NCBI GenBank assembly: GCA_934432885.1
Contig: CAKRYY010000009.1
Coordinates: forward strand, 11,646-75,645
Direction of reading: 5' to 3'
DNA: 64,000 nt
From: an uncultured Lachnospiraceae bacterium
Lineage (GTDB): Bacteria; Bacillota; Clostridia; Lachnospirales; Lachnospiraceae
The position numbers and the translations under genes are program-made. The notes beneath the pieces are model-generated. The model searched no databases and was not told the origin of the DNA. It worked only from the letters and a program-made list of their open reading frames with translations. Shown piece after piece: positions 52,666 to 60,483 of this stretch. Position 1 is the stretch's first letter, and every line of letters begins with the position of its first letter.

Positions 52666-53820
52666 ATGAATCAGAAGAAACGGGTTATTTATCTGGACAT
52701 GGCAAAGGGAGTCGGCATTTTGCTGATGATAGCAGGACACTTGATTGGCGCGCTGCAGGGGATTGACAATAAGCCCTATTTCGCACCGGCATATCAGTTT
52801 ATCGCTTCCTTTCACATGCCCTTGTTTTTTATTCTGTCCGGTATTCTGCTGTTTTTGACAGGTGAAGAAAATAAGGAAATGGGAGTGATTGTACGGCGTA
52901 AGGCACGTTCACTGATGCTTCCTTATGCTTCCTTCAGCCTGATTTACATGGTTATGAACATCTGGACCTGTATTTTTCAGCCTGAGCTTTTGACTTTCCC
53001 AGAGCTTTGGAAGTTTTTTATCTATTCTGTGACCTGCAGGGGCGTGTCGGTCCTGTGGTTTTTACCGACCCTCTTTTTTGGAGAGCTTTTATTTTTATGG
53101 GCGCGTAAGAGATTTCAGGATGGCAGGTTTGATCTGCTGATTCTGATAGCCGGATTTTTTATGTTCTTTTTCTCCCCGCTGTTTCAGTGGGAGGGCTGGG
53201 AGAGCGGCAAAGCGCTTATGACGGCAGGCGCGCTTTTACAGACGGCGGCAAGAAGTATACTGGCAACACTCTTTTTGCTGATAGGCTACCGCGCTGCAGG
53301 GCTTCTGGCAGGAGAACAGAAAAAGCGCGTGCTGGAATTTTTTGGCGGCATTCTTTTACTTGCAGCGACAGTTTTTTTGTGCTTTCAAAACAGCCCTGTC
53401 GATATGAACTTTATGGTATTTGATAACTTTATACTCTATATTCTCTGTGCGTGCACGGGTTCCTTTGGTGTGATTCTGATTTGCAGAAATATCCCCAAGT
53501 CAAGGCTTTTACTTTTCTATGGAACCAACTCTCTTGTTATTATGGCAACGCACATGGAGTTTAAGGTAATGCTGCACTCCATACAGTTTTCCTACTGGCT
53601 GAATCAGTATGTGACAAGAGCAAAGGAATGGGTTTTGTTTTTGACGCTTGCAGCCACGATTACTGTGCTGGAAGCAGGCATCGTATTTTTGTATAATCAT
53701 TATTTTTACTTTCTGCTTGGCAGGAAAAAGCCTGAAAAGATGGAGAAAACTGAAAAAGAAGCAAAAAGAAAAGGGAGGACACAGGATGAAAAAGCAAAAG
53801 GTACGCAGACTCATTTTTAA
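52666..53820 (+). CDS. Membrane acyltransferase (acyltransferase 3 family)
   Basis: A 384-residue integral membrane protein with about ten TM helices. Start RVIYLDMAKGVGILLMIAGH, followed by the second-helix motif ASFHMPLFFILSGILLFLTG, is typical of acyltransferase family 3 (OafA/NodX-like), which acylates sugars or lipids of the envelope; the His in AGH and the Arg of RKARSLMLPY are the usual functional positions. ATG 52666 is chosen because 52633 lies almost at the RNA start. The Lys/Glu-rich cytosolic tail overlaps the next gene by 35 bases. Acceptor unknown. Confidence 0.85.
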   Translation: MNQKKRVIYLDMAKGVGILLMIAGHLIGALQGIDNKPYFAPAYQFIASFHMPLFFILSGILLFLTGEENKEMGVIVRRKARSLMLPYASFSLIYMVMNIWTCIFQPELLTFPELWKFFIYSVTCRGVSVLWFLPTLFFGELLFLWARKRFQDGRFDLLILIAGFFMFFFSPLFQWEGWESGKALMTAGALLQTAARSILATLFLLIGYRAAGLLAGEQKKRVLEFFGGILLLAATVFLCFQNSPVDMNFMVFDNFILYILCACTGSFGVILICRNIPKSRLLLFYGTNSLVIMATHMEFKVMLHSIQFSYWLNQYVTRAKEWVLFLTLAATITVLEAGIVFLYNHYFYFLLGRKKPEKMEKTEKEAKRKGRTQDEKAKGTQTHF

Positions 53821-54682
53821 TATGACGGCGGTTTGTGCCGCATTTCTGGCGCTTGCTCCGATAAAGGCGGAGGCAAAAAGCAATTCCAACTCTACGCCGG
53901 TACCTGCAGACGCGGTCTCAGGAGGCGTGATTTATTCCAATGTTTATGGGGAAGTGCTCGTTACAAGAAGCGAGGACGGAACCTACAATTACAGCTTTTT
54001 CGATACGGATCTGCCCTCTGTACAGCAGCTCCTTTCGGCGCTGAATTCAGGGAAAAAAATCAATCTGGACAAGCTTTTGACGGAGTCTTCTACAGATATC
54101 CGCAAGATTACGACAGATGATAATACGGCGATTCCAAATGACATTCAGAATGCAGGCGCTGCGGCGAGCGGAAACCGGGGCAGTTTTTCTGTGGGAAGCG
54201 TCTATGGCTCTGATCTTAACAGCAATGAGATTGCGCAGGTGCAGTCAGCGGTGTCAAATTTCCTGATACAGAATAATGTCGCGTCCATGAGCGATATCCA
54301 GAAGGTGCGGACGGCGCATGATTTTCTGGTATTAAACTGTAGTCCGACGTCAAGGGGAAATAAAAATCATGCAGACAATGCGTGGGGCGCACTGATTTAT
54401 CATGAGGCGAATGCAAAGGGCTATGCGCGGGCAATGAAGGCACTCTGCGATGCAATGGGAGTCGGTACCTATATTATTTCTGCAAATGGAAATTCCTCAG
54501 TCAAGGATTATATGTGGAATACGGTGTTGATTGACGGAAACTGGTATATTGTAGACGTATTCTGTGATGACAGCGTAGGCGGCTATCCGACCTATCTGCT
54601 TTCTGACAATGCTTATATGGCGTTTGGCATGCGCTGGAATACGGGCAATAATGTTCCGGTTTGCAAAAAGAATTACAACTGA
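53786..54682 (+). CDS. Secreted transglutaminase-like protein lacking catalytic residues
   Basis: A 298-residue exported protein: signal peptide (MTAVCAAFLALAPIKAEA), a Ser/Asn linker, an N-terminal region with no recognised domain, and a C-terminal transglutaminase/protease-like core. The core shows the structural words KGYARAMKALCDAMGVGTY and YMWNTVLIDGNWYIVDVFCD. The position of the nucleophile (normally GxCxGYA) is Ala210 and that of the catalytic His (normally HAWN) is Tyr242; only Asp257 remains. It is thus probably a non-enzymatic binding protein. ATG 53786 has GGGAGG seven bases before it. Co-transcribed with the acyltransferase. Confidence 0.75.
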   Translation: MKKQKVRRLIFNMTAVCAAFLALAPIKAEAKSNSNSTPVPADAVSGGVIYSNVYGEVLVTRSEDGTYNYSFFDTDLPSVQQLLSALNSGKKINLDKLLTESSTDIRKITTDDNTAIPNDIQNAGAAASGNRGSFSVGSVYGSDLNSNEIAQVQSAVSNFLIQNNVASMSDIQKVRTAHDFLVLNCSPTSRGNKNHADNAWGALIYHEANAKGYARAMKALCDAMGVGTYIISANGNSSVKDYMWNTVLIDGNWYIVDVFCDDSVGGYPTYLLSDNAYMAFGMRWNTGNNVPVCKKNYN

Positions 54683-54703
54683 TAATGATACGAGGGAAAA
54701 AGA

Positions 54704-55297
54704 ATGGCAAAACTATACTTTCGGCATGGCGCAATGGGAAGCTCCAAAACGGCAAATGCGCTTATGGTGGAATACAATTATTATGAACGGGGTAAGCGGG
54801 CGCTTTTGCTGAAGCCGAAGTTAGATACCAGAGATGGAGAAGGAATTATAAAGAGCCGCATGGGACTTTCCAAACGCTGCGGCTTTGTAGAGGATTTTGT
54901 AACGTATCCCAAAGAAAAAATTATGGAATACGACTGTATCATTGTGGATGAAGCGCAGTTCTGCAAAAAGAGTGAGATAGCATTTTTTGTAGACGTGGTG
55001 GACAACTGTAAAATTCCGGTTATCTGCTATGGACTGCGGACGGATTTCAGACGGGAGCCCTTTGAAGGCTCAATCTGGCTGCTTGCATGGGCGGATGTCA
55101 TAGAGGAAATCAAAACCGTCTGCTGGTGCGGGCAGGGTGCTACCTGCAATACAAGGTTTACGGCGGAAGGACAGGTTATCCGGGAAGGCGAGCAGGTCTG
55201 CTTAGGTGGCGATGACAAATACATTGCTTTATGCAGGAAGCATTACCGTGAGGGAAATCTGGGACCAGACTGGAATAAGCGTATCGCTACCGATTGA
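54704..55297 (+). CDS. tdk: Thymidine kinase (TK1 type)
   Basis: A 197-residue salvage enzyme phosphorylating thymidine. P-loop FRHGAMGSSKTANALM, the DEAQ box CIIVDEAQFC, FRREPFEGS and a zinc lasso with four Cys (CWCGQGATCNTRF, then CLGG and CRKHY). All expected residues are present. The last 11 bases overlap the 3' end of the convergent ymxH gene. Confidence 0.96.
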   Translation: MAKLYFRHGAMGSSKTANALMVEYNYYERGKRALLLKPKLDTRDGEGIIKSRMGLSKRCGFVEDFVTYPKEKIMEYDCIIVDEAQFCKKSEIAFFVDVVDNCKIPVICYGLRTDFRREPFEGSIWLLAWADVIEEIKTVCWCGQGATCNTRFTAEGQVIREGEQVCLGGDDKYIALCRKHYREGNLGPDWNKRIATD

Positions 55298-55520
55298 GTT
55301 CAACAAGGATAATATCAGGACCAATCTGCTTAATATCCTGATAGCAGATAACGAGATCGGAGCAGCCCTGCAGCAGATTCCAGAAGTGGAAGCCTTCGGA
55401 AACAGTAATCTTGCAGATATGGCCGGAACATTCGTCAAATTCCATATCGACGACATTGCCAAGCTTTTGGCAGTTACGGATATTGATAACTTCTTTTTTC
55501 TGAAAATCGGAAAACAGCAT
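55287..55520 (-). CDS. YlmC/YmxH family sporulation protein (PRC-barrel)
   Basis: The only minus-strand gene. A 77-residue protein, FSDFQKKEVINIRNCQKLGN, then VVDMEFDECSGHICKITV, matching the YlmC/YmxH family (LSGKEVINI...GRKLGxVxDLEFD). The start at 55520 is chosen because AAAGGAA precedes it at nine bases on that strand; further upstream codons do not match the family. The fold is a PRC-barrel; family members are found in spore formers, their exact role is not established. Convergent with tdk, with 11 overlapping bases, so the transcripts are complementary at their ends. Confidence 0.82.
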   Translation of the reverse strand: MLFSDFQKKEVINIRNCQKLGNVVDMEFDECSGHICKITVSEGFHFWNLLQGCSDLVICYQDIKQIGPDIILVELNR

Positions 55521-55656
55521 AGAAAAGATTCCTTTTCTTTTCAGGATATGTATTTCAGGAGTAAAGTGTGCGTTCGTTGTACGCTTTTTGCGTGAAAGCT
55601 GTGTCTGCAAGGCAGGCTTTGAGCGGAAAAGCGACTGTGCAGTTTTTCCGAAATGG

Positions 55657-55686
55657 TTGACATAAATGTCATTTTATTTGTATAAT
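55657..55686 (+). promoter_or_regulatory. Consensus SigA promoter of nrdR with palindrome over the -35
   Basis: TTGACA (55657-55662), 18-bp spacer, TATAAT (55681-55686): both hexamers are perfect. TGACATAAATGTCA (55658-55671) is a 14-bp palindrome covering most of the -35 and the start of the spacer, a position suited to a repressor. Confidence 0.8.
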
Positions 55687-55720
55687 AAGCATAAAAGAAA
55701 TGTTCCCGGGAGGAAAAAAG

Positions 55721-56170
55721 ATGAAATGTCCGTTTTGTGGTCATGAAAATACAAGGGTAATTGATTCCAGACCCGCCGAAGATAATAATTCTATCCGCAG
55801 AAGGCGCGTGTGTGATGAATGTGACAAGCGTTTTACCACCTATGAAAAGATAGAGACGATACCGGTAATTGTAATCAAAAAGGACAATAACAGGGAAGCC
55901 TACGACCGTTCCAAGATAGAGGCGGGTGTCCTGCGGGCCTGTCATAAACGTCCCATCAGTGCAAGCCAGATTACACAGCTGGTTGATGAGGTGGAGACGG
56001 AGGTCTTTAATATGGAGGAAAAGGAAGTTCCGAGCCGCGTCATCGGTGAGCTTGTCATGAATAAGTTGAAGGATTTGGAAGCGGTAGCTTATGTCAGATT
56101 TGCTTCGGTCTATCGCGAATTTAAGGATATTAACACCTTTATGGATGAGCTGAAAAAGGTATTAAAATAA
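55721..56170 (+). CDS. nrdR: Transcriptional repressor NrdR
   Basis: A 149-residue nucleotide-sensing repressor of ribonucleotide reductase genes. N-terminal zinc ribbon with Cys3, Cys6, Cys31 and Cys34 (MKCPFCGHENTRVIDSRPAE, VCDECDKRFTTYE), then an ATP-cone (VIVIKKDNNREAYDRSKIEA). ATG 55721 follows GGGAGG by seven bases. No nrd gene is in the window. Confidence 0.97.
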   Translation: MKCPFCGHENTRVIDSRPAEDNNSIRRRRVCDECDKRFTTYEKIETIPVIVIKKDNNREAYDRSKIEAGVLRACHKRPISASQITQLVDEVETEVFNMEEKEVPSRVIGELVMNKLKDLEAVAYVRFASVYREFKDINTFMDELKKVLK

Positions 56171-56185
56171 AGGGAAAGACAGACG

Positions 56186-56212
56186 GGAATCCTGCTTGCA
56201 GGATTCCTTTTT
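56186..56212 (+). terminator. Terminator after nrdR, overlapping the yqeG promoter
   Basis: GGAATCCTG (56186-56194) pairs with CAGGATTCC (56199-56207) over a 4-nt loop, followed by five T. TTGCAG (56196-56201), part of this hairpin, is also the -35 for TATAAT (56219-56224), spacer 17. Confidence 0.85.
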
Positions 56213-56224
56213 ATTCCTTATAAT
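56196..56224 (+). promoter_or_regulatory. SigA promoter of the yqeG-aro operon
   Basis: TTGCAG (56196-56201), 17-bp spacer, TATAAT (56219-56224). The -35 lies in the loop and right arm of the nrdR terminator, so the two signals share sequence. Confidence 0.65.
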
Positions 56225-56250
56225 GGAACGGAGAAAAGAAAGGGGATTTT

Positions 56251-56763
56251 ATGCTGGAGAGATTTTTCCCGGATGAATATATGGCTTCGACCTATGAAAT
56301 TCCATTTGAAGCATGGTATGCAAAGGGCTATCGGGGTGTGATATTTGATATTGATAATACGCTTGTGCCACATGGCGCGCCTGCGGATGCACGCAGCATT
56401 GCCCTTATGAAGCGGCTTTCTGCCATTGGCTATCAGGTTATGATGCTCTCTAATAATAAGGAGCCGAGAGTAAAATCCTTTTGCGATGCGGTTGGAACGG
56501 ATTATATTTATAAGGCGAATAAGCCCTTTGTAGGCAGCTACCAGAAGGCGATGCAGAAAATGGGAACGACCTCGAAAACGACCTTATTTGTCGGCGACCA
56601 GCTTTTTACGGATGTATGGGGAGCCAAAAAAGCCGGGATGAAAACGATTCTGGTAAAGCCGATTCATCCGAAAGAGGAGATACAGATTGTAATCAAACGT
56701 TTTTTTGAAAAGATAGTGCTCTATTTTTACGAGAAGGAAAGAGGAAAAAATGAAGCAGGTTGA
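56251..56763 (+). CDS. yqeG: YqeG family HAD IIIA-type phosphatase
   Basis: A 170-residue HAD hydrolase: motif I GVIFDIDNTLVPHG (nucleophile Asp), motif II VMMLSNNKEPR, and motif III/IV KTTLFVGDQLFTDVWGAKKA. The family (YqeG) phosphatases act in Firmicutes on a phosphate ester not pinned down here; in Bacillus the gene is next to yqeH and aroE, and aroE is also the next gene here. Its end overlaps the aroE start by 14 bases. Confidence 0.9.
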   Translation: MLERFFPDEYMASTYEIPFEAWYAKGYRGVIFDIDNTLVPHGAPADARSIALMKRLSAIGYQVMMLSNNKEPRVKSFCDAVGTDYIYKANKPFVGSYQKAMQKMGTTSKTTLFVGDQLFTDVWGAKKAGMKTILVKPIHPKEEIQIVIKRFFEKIVLYFYEKERGKNEAG

Positions 56764-57619
56764 TGGAAGGACAAGGGTAGGCGGCTTGATGGGAAATCCC
56801 GTAGAGCATACGCTTTCCCCCTTGATTCATAATACGCTTGCGGCGGATCTGGAACATAATTTCATCTATGTGCCGTTTCTGGTCGCGCAGGGAGATGAGG
56901 AAGCTGCTGTTCGGGGCGCTTATGCGCTCGGCTTACAGGGCATGAATGTTACGGTGCCGTATAAAAGCGCAGTGATTCCTTATTTAAAAGAGATAGATCC
57001 GCTTGCAGAAAAGATTGGGGCGGTAAATACACTGGTGCGCAGGGAAGGCGGCTTTAAGGGCTACAATACCGATATGACGGGGCTGCTTAGGGCAATGAAG
57101 GCGGATGGTGTAGAGCTTTTAGGAGAAACGGTGGTTATTCTTGGCGCTGGCGGCGCGGCACGTTCTGTTGCATTTCTTTGTGCGCATGCAGGCGCAAAGC
57201 GTATTTATCTGTTAAACCGCACATTGGAAAGGGCAAAACAGGTTGCGGCGGAGGTCAATGCGGCATTTGAGGCGGACTGCATTAAACCGCTTCTTTTAGA
57301 ACAGTATAAGGAGCTGCCAGAGCAGAGCTTTCTGGCAATTCAGGGAACGAGCGTCGGACTTTATCCCAATACGGAGGATGCGGTCATTTCTGACGATGCC
57401 TTTTATGAGCGCGTTCACACGGGATATGACCTTATTTACAGACCCAATGATACAAAATTCATGAGACTTGTACGTGAGCATGGCGGAAAGGCATATAATG
57501 GACTGAAAATGCTGGCATATCAGGGAATTCTGGCTTATGAGCTTTGGAATCAGGCTTCCGTCAGCGATACGGAAGCAGAGCGTATCATCGGTATACTGGA
57601 GAAAGAAATAGGACAATGA
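56750..57619 (+). CDS. aroE: Shikimate dehydrogenase
   Basis: A 289-residue NADP-dependent enzyme of aromatic amino acid synthesis. VGGLMGNPVEHTLSPLIHNT (shikimate site), NVTVPYKSAVIPYL (catalytic Lys), GAVNTLVRREGGFKGYNTD and the nucleotide motif VILGAGGAARSVAFLCAHAG with a following NRTLERAKQ (Arg typical for NADP). It is translationally coupled both ways: 14-base overlap with yqeG and ATGA with aroK. Confidence 0.95.
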   Translation: MKQVDGRTRVGGLMGNPVEHTLSPLIHNTLAADLEHNFIYVPFLVAQGDEEAAVRGAYALGLQGMNVTVPYKSAVIPYLKEIDPLAEKIGAVNTLVRREGGFKGYNTDMTGLLRAMKADGVELLGETVVILGAGGAARSVAFLCAHAGAKRIYLLNRTLERAKQVAAEVNAAFEADCIKPLLLEQYKELPEQSFLAIQGTSVGLYPNTEDAVISDDAFYERVHTGYDLIYRPNDTKFMRLVREHGGKAYNGLKMLAYQGILAYELWNQASVSDTEAERIIGILEKEIGQ

Positions 57620-58125
57620 GTAAAAATGTGATTTTGATTGGATTTATGGGCTGTGGAAAGACTTCTGTCGGCATCAGGCTTTCCTATCAGATGCGCCGTG
57701 CGTTTCTGGATACGGACAAGCTGATTGAGCGCAGGGCTGGAATGACGATTTCTGAAATCTTTGAAAAGGATGGCGAGGCATATTTCAGAAGACTGGAAAC
57801 GGAAACCTTAAAGGGACTGCTCGCAGAGGAAGGTGGCAGAGTCATTTCAACCGGCGGCGGACTGCCTACCCGGGAAGAAAACAGAGCTTTGCTTAAAGAG
57901 CTTGGAACGGTGGTATATTTAAAGCTCTCTGCCCAGACAGTTTATGAACGTCTGCGCGGCGATACACAGAGACCGCTTTTGCAGTGTGACGACCCGCTTG
58001 GAAAAATACAGGAGCTGATGGCGGCGCGGGAAGCGCTGTATATAGCGGCGGCAGATGTTACCGTGGATGTAGACGGCAGGTCGTTTGAAGCGATTATAAA
58101 GGAGATAGAGGAGAAAACAGCATGA
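57616..58125 (+). CDS. aroK: Shikimate kinase
   Basis: A 169-residue P-loop kinase: ILIGFMGCGKTSVGIRLSYQ (Walker A), AFLDTDKLIERRAGMTISEI (shikimate-binding Asp), FRRLETETLKGLL, ISTGGGLPTREENR and the lid RLRGDTQRPLLQ. ATG 57616 overlaps the aroE stop by four bases; a longer frame from 57544 lies inside aroE and is rejected. Its own stop overlaps aroQ by four bases. Confidence 0.95.
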   Translation: MSKNVILIGFMGCGKTSVGIRLSYQMRRAFLDTDKLIERRAGMTISEIFEKDGEAYFRRLETETLKGLLAEEGGRVISTGGGLPTREENRALLKELGTVVYLKLSAQTVYERLRGDTQRPLLQCDDPLGKIQELMAAREALYIAAADVTVDVDGRSFEAIIKEIEEKTA

Positions 58126-58562
58126 AGATTCTGGTAATCAATGGACCAAATATCAATTTTCTTGGCATACGGGAAAAGGCAGTTTACGGCACGCAGGATT
58201 ATGACGCTCTGCTTCGGATGATTGCAGAAAAAGGAACGGAAAAGGGCTGCAGCATTGAAGTATTCCAGAGCAATCATGAGGGTGCCATTATTGACAGGAT
58301 TCAGGATGCCTACAGCGACGGCACGCAGGGCATCGTAATCAATCCGGGCGCTTATACACATTACAGCTATGCAATTCGGGATGCGCTTGCAAGCATTACG
58401 CTTCCAAAGATAGAGATTCATATTTCAGATATTACCAAACGCGAGGAGTTTCGCCGTATTTCCGTGACAAAGGATGCCTGTGATAAACAGATTTACGGAC
58501 ACGGGCTGCAGGGCTACCTGATGGCAATCGATGATATTTGCGAATTTATTGCCAAAAAGTAG
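58122..58562 (+). CDS. aroQ: Type II 3-dehydroquinate dehydratase
   Basis: A 146-residue type II dehydroquinase: LVINGPNINFLGIREKAVYG (catalytic Tyr in REKAVYG), FQSNHEGAIIDRIQDAY, NPGAYTHYSYAIRDALAS and IEIHISDITKREEFRRIS (catalytic His). The last of the aroE-aroK-aroQ set, linked by ATGA overlaps. These three steps are non-consecutive with the rest of the pathway, which must lie elsewhere. Confidence 0.95.
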   Translation: MKILVINGPNINFLGIREKAVYGTQDYDALLRMIAEKGTEKGCSIEVFQSNHEGAIIDRIQDAYSDGTQGIVINPGAYTHYSYAIRDALASITLPKIEIHISDITKREEFRRISVTKDACDKQIYGHGLQGYLMAIDDICEFIAKK

Positions 58563-58631
58563 TTGAAAAAGAGAAAAATATGGTTTAAACTATAATCGAA
58601 TTATAACGTGAAAATTTAGGAGGAACAAAAT

Positions 58632-59189
58632 ATGATTTCTGCAGGTGATTTCAGAAATGGTATTACTATTGAATTAGATAATAACATTTTTCAGATTATT
58701 GAATTCCAGCATGTAAAACCCGGAAAGGGAGCGGCTTTTGTCAGAACAAAGCTGAAAAATATCAAGAGCGGCGGTGTTGTGGAGAGAACCTTCAGACCTA
58801 CAGAGAAATGCCCGCAGGCACGTATCGACAGAAAGGACATGCAGTATCTGTATTCCGATGGCGATCTGTATAACTTCATGGATGTAGAATCCTATGATCA
58901 GATTGCTTTAAATAAAGAAACAATTGGTGATGCTCTGAAGTTTGTAAAAGAGAACGAGATGGTTAAGGTGTGCTCCCACAATGGTAATGTATTTGCAATT
59001 GAGCCTCCTTTGTTCGTAGAGCTTGCCATTACGGAGACAGAGCCGGGATTCAAGGGTGATACTGCAACAGGCGCAACAAAGCCTGCAACTGTTGAAACAG
59101 GAGCAAATGTTCTGGTACCGTTATTTGTTGAAATCGGCGATGTAATTAAGATTGATACAAGAACAGGTGAGTATCTCTCCAGAGTATAA
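58632..59189 (+). CDS. efp: Elongation factor P
   Basis: A 185-residue, three-domain tRNA-shaped factor rescuing ribosomes stalled at proline runs. [20 protein letters not shown], then [18 protein letters not shown], where the Lys of PGKG is the tip residue open to modification, and C-terminal [33 protein letters not shown] -10-like TATAAT (58591-58596) lies upstream without a clear -35. Ends in the strong terminator at 59214. Confidence 0.98.
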   Translation: MISAGDFRNGITIELDNNIFQIIEFQHVKPGKGAAFVRTKLKNIKSGGVVERTFRPTEKCPQARIDRKDMQYLYSDGDLYNFMDVESYDQIALNKETIGDALKFVKENEMVKVCSHNGNVFAIEPPLFVELAITETEPGFKGDTATGATKPATVETGANVLVPLFVEIGDVIKIDTRTGEYLSRV

Positions 59190-59213
59190 ATCTTCTGTAA
59201 AAGATGGACTTAT

Positions 59214-59248
59214 GAGACAATGATTGATTTCATTGTCTCTTTTTTTTA
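59214..59248 (+). terminator. Terminator after efp
   Basis: GAGACAATGA (59214-59223) pairs perfectly with TCATTGTCTC (59230-59239) over a 6-nt loop, with a run of eight T (59240-59247). Confidence 0.95.
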
Positions 59249-59360
59249 ACTTATAGGAAACTTCGTTTCCATAAGTTAAAATGGATGCGTAGCTCGCGGA
59301 GATGAATTTGCCTTACAGGCACCGCTCGCGCGCAGAGAGTTTGCAAGCAAACTCTTTTTT
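59248..59360 (+). repeat. Modular intergenic repeat, copy 2
   Basis: Hairpin AACTTATAGGAAAC/GTTTCCATAAGTT (59248-59277, one bulge), GC-rich core (59284-59337) almost identical to that at 21021-21075, and a terminator-like hairpin AGAGTTTG/CAAACTCT with loop CAAG followed by T6 (59336-59360). A worn fourth piece may follow near 59372. The first hairpin is identical over more than 35 bases to 61875-61909. Confidence 0.75.
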
Positions 59361-59421
59361 ATCTAATAAGAAATTCACTTCTAACAGCACATCAAACTAT
59401 ACACATCAGAAAGGAAACTAT

Positions 59422-60312
59422 ATGATAGCATTTCAGGCATTTCTCGAAAAATTAAGAAAGGGGCTTCTGCGCCATTATGGAGAAGGCTGCATGGTGGAAA
59501 TTGCAGAGGTTCAAAAAAACAACGGCGTGCGCCGGATGGGAATCAGAATCGTACAGGAGGACTCCAATATTTCTCCAATGCTGTATGCGGAGGAGTTGTA
59601 TAAAATGTATCAGGATGGGAGACCACTTTCGGAAATTCTTTCAGAGACGGTTGCAATTTATGAACAGTACCGGATTGAAGGCAGCGTGGAAACCGGATTT
59701 ATAGAGGACTTTTCCAAAATGAAGGACAGGATTCTCTACAGGCTTGTCGGCTATGAGAAAAACAGGGAATTGCTCCGTACACTCCCGCATATACGATTTC
59801 TTGACATGGCAGTTATCTTTTATTGGAGTATTTTTCACGATACCTTTGGAAGCGCAGATATTCTTGTGAAAAAATCGCTTTGCCGGATATGGCAGGTGGG
59901 AGAAGAAAGCTTGGCAGAGGCTGCAAAGCAGAATACTCCCAGGCTGTTGCCGCCAAAGATTTGTGATATTTGTGATATTATGGAGGTGCTTTCGGAAACT
60001 AAGACAGAAGAGGGGATAAGAGGAAATCTGTATGTGCTGACGAATATCCGGAGGCATTATGGGGCTGCTTGCATGCTGTATGGAGGAGTTCTTGAAGAGT
60101 TCGCAGAAAAAACAGGCAAAAGCTTTTATGTACTGCCAAGCTCGGTGCATGAGGTGCTTCTGGCTCCTTACAGTGAAATGATTTCGGAGCAGGAGCTTTG
60201 CGGGATGGTACGCAGTATAAACCAGACGCAGGTCGAGCCGGAGGAGGTGCTTACGGATTCCGCATATTTTTATGACCAGGAAAAGCAGGAACTTCGGCGT
60301 CTGCAGGGATAG
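59422..60312 (+). CDS. DUF5688-like protein of unknown function
   Basis: A 296-residue cytosolic protein without signal peptide or TM. I assign it to the DUF5688 family from memory: MIAFQAFLEKLRKGLLRHYG, then NNGVRRMGIRIVQEDSNISP and MLYAEELYKMYQDGRPLSEI, and a C-terminal PSSVHEVLLAPYSEMISEQE. Such proteins are frequent and often multi-copy in Lachnospiraceae; no function is known to me. ATG 59422 has AAAGGAA upstream. The frame upstream to 59302 reads through the repeat core (NLPYRHRSRAE) and is not part of the gene. Confidence 0.8.
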   Translation: MIAFQAFLEKLRKGLLRHYGEGCMVEIAEVQKNNGVRRMGIRIVQEDSNISPMLYAEELYKMYQDGRPLSEILSETVAIYEQYRIEGSVETGFIEDFSKMKDRILYRLVGYEKNRELLRTLPHIRFLDMAVIFYWSIFHDTFGSADILVKKSLCRIWQVGEESLAEAAKQNTPRLLPPKICDICDIMEVLSETKTEEGIRGNLYVLTNIRRHYGAACMLYGGVLEEFAEKTGKSFYVLPSSVHEVLLAPYSEMISEQELCGMVRSINQTQVEPEEVLTDSAYFYDQEKQELRRLQG

Positions 60313-60344
60313 AAATGCAAAATAAAAAGGAAAATATTAGAGGC

Positions 60345-60373
60345 TGGACAATTTACATAAGTTGTGATATTAT
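60345..60373 (+). promoter_or_regulatory. Promoter of tRNA-Arg and perhaps the SH3 gene
   Basis: TGGACA (60345-60350), 17-bp spacer, TATTAT (60368-60373). Confidence 0.65.
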
Positions 60374-60384
60374 AGTCAAAGTGA

Positions 60385-60401
60385 TGTAATAATTTTGTAA
60401 C
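60385..60401 (+). promoter_or_regulatory. Second WalR-type direct-repeat box
   Basis: TGTAAT-AATTT-TGTAAC is a perfect fit to TGTWAH-N5-TGTWAH. It starts 11 bases after the -10 element, the same geometry as at 31121-31137. Confidence 0.55.
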
Positions 60402-60411
60402 AAGTGTATGT

Positions 60412-60483
60412 GCACCCGTAGTCTAACGGATAGAACGAAGGCCTCCGACGCCTTTAATGCAGGTTCGATTCCTGTCGGGTGCA
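60412..60483 (+). tRNA. tRNA-Arg (anticodon CCG)
   Basis: A 72-nt cloverleaf: acceptor GCACCCG/CGGGTGC, D arm GTCT...AGAA, anticodon stem AAGGC/GCCTT with loop CTCCGAC (anticodon CCG, reads CGG), T arm GCAGG-TTCGATT-CCTGT, discriminator A. No CCA encoded; followed by TTTTT. Confidence 0.95.

Noticed and set aside
55206..55595. Plus-strand open frame of 129 codons beyond tdk
   Set aside because: It overlaps the end of tdk in another frame and is antisense to the ymxH-like gene, which matches a known family.
58563..58631. Full SigA promoter for efp
   Set aside because: A TATAAT is present at 58591 but no acceptable -35 lies 16-18 bases upstream, so only a -10-like element can be claimed.
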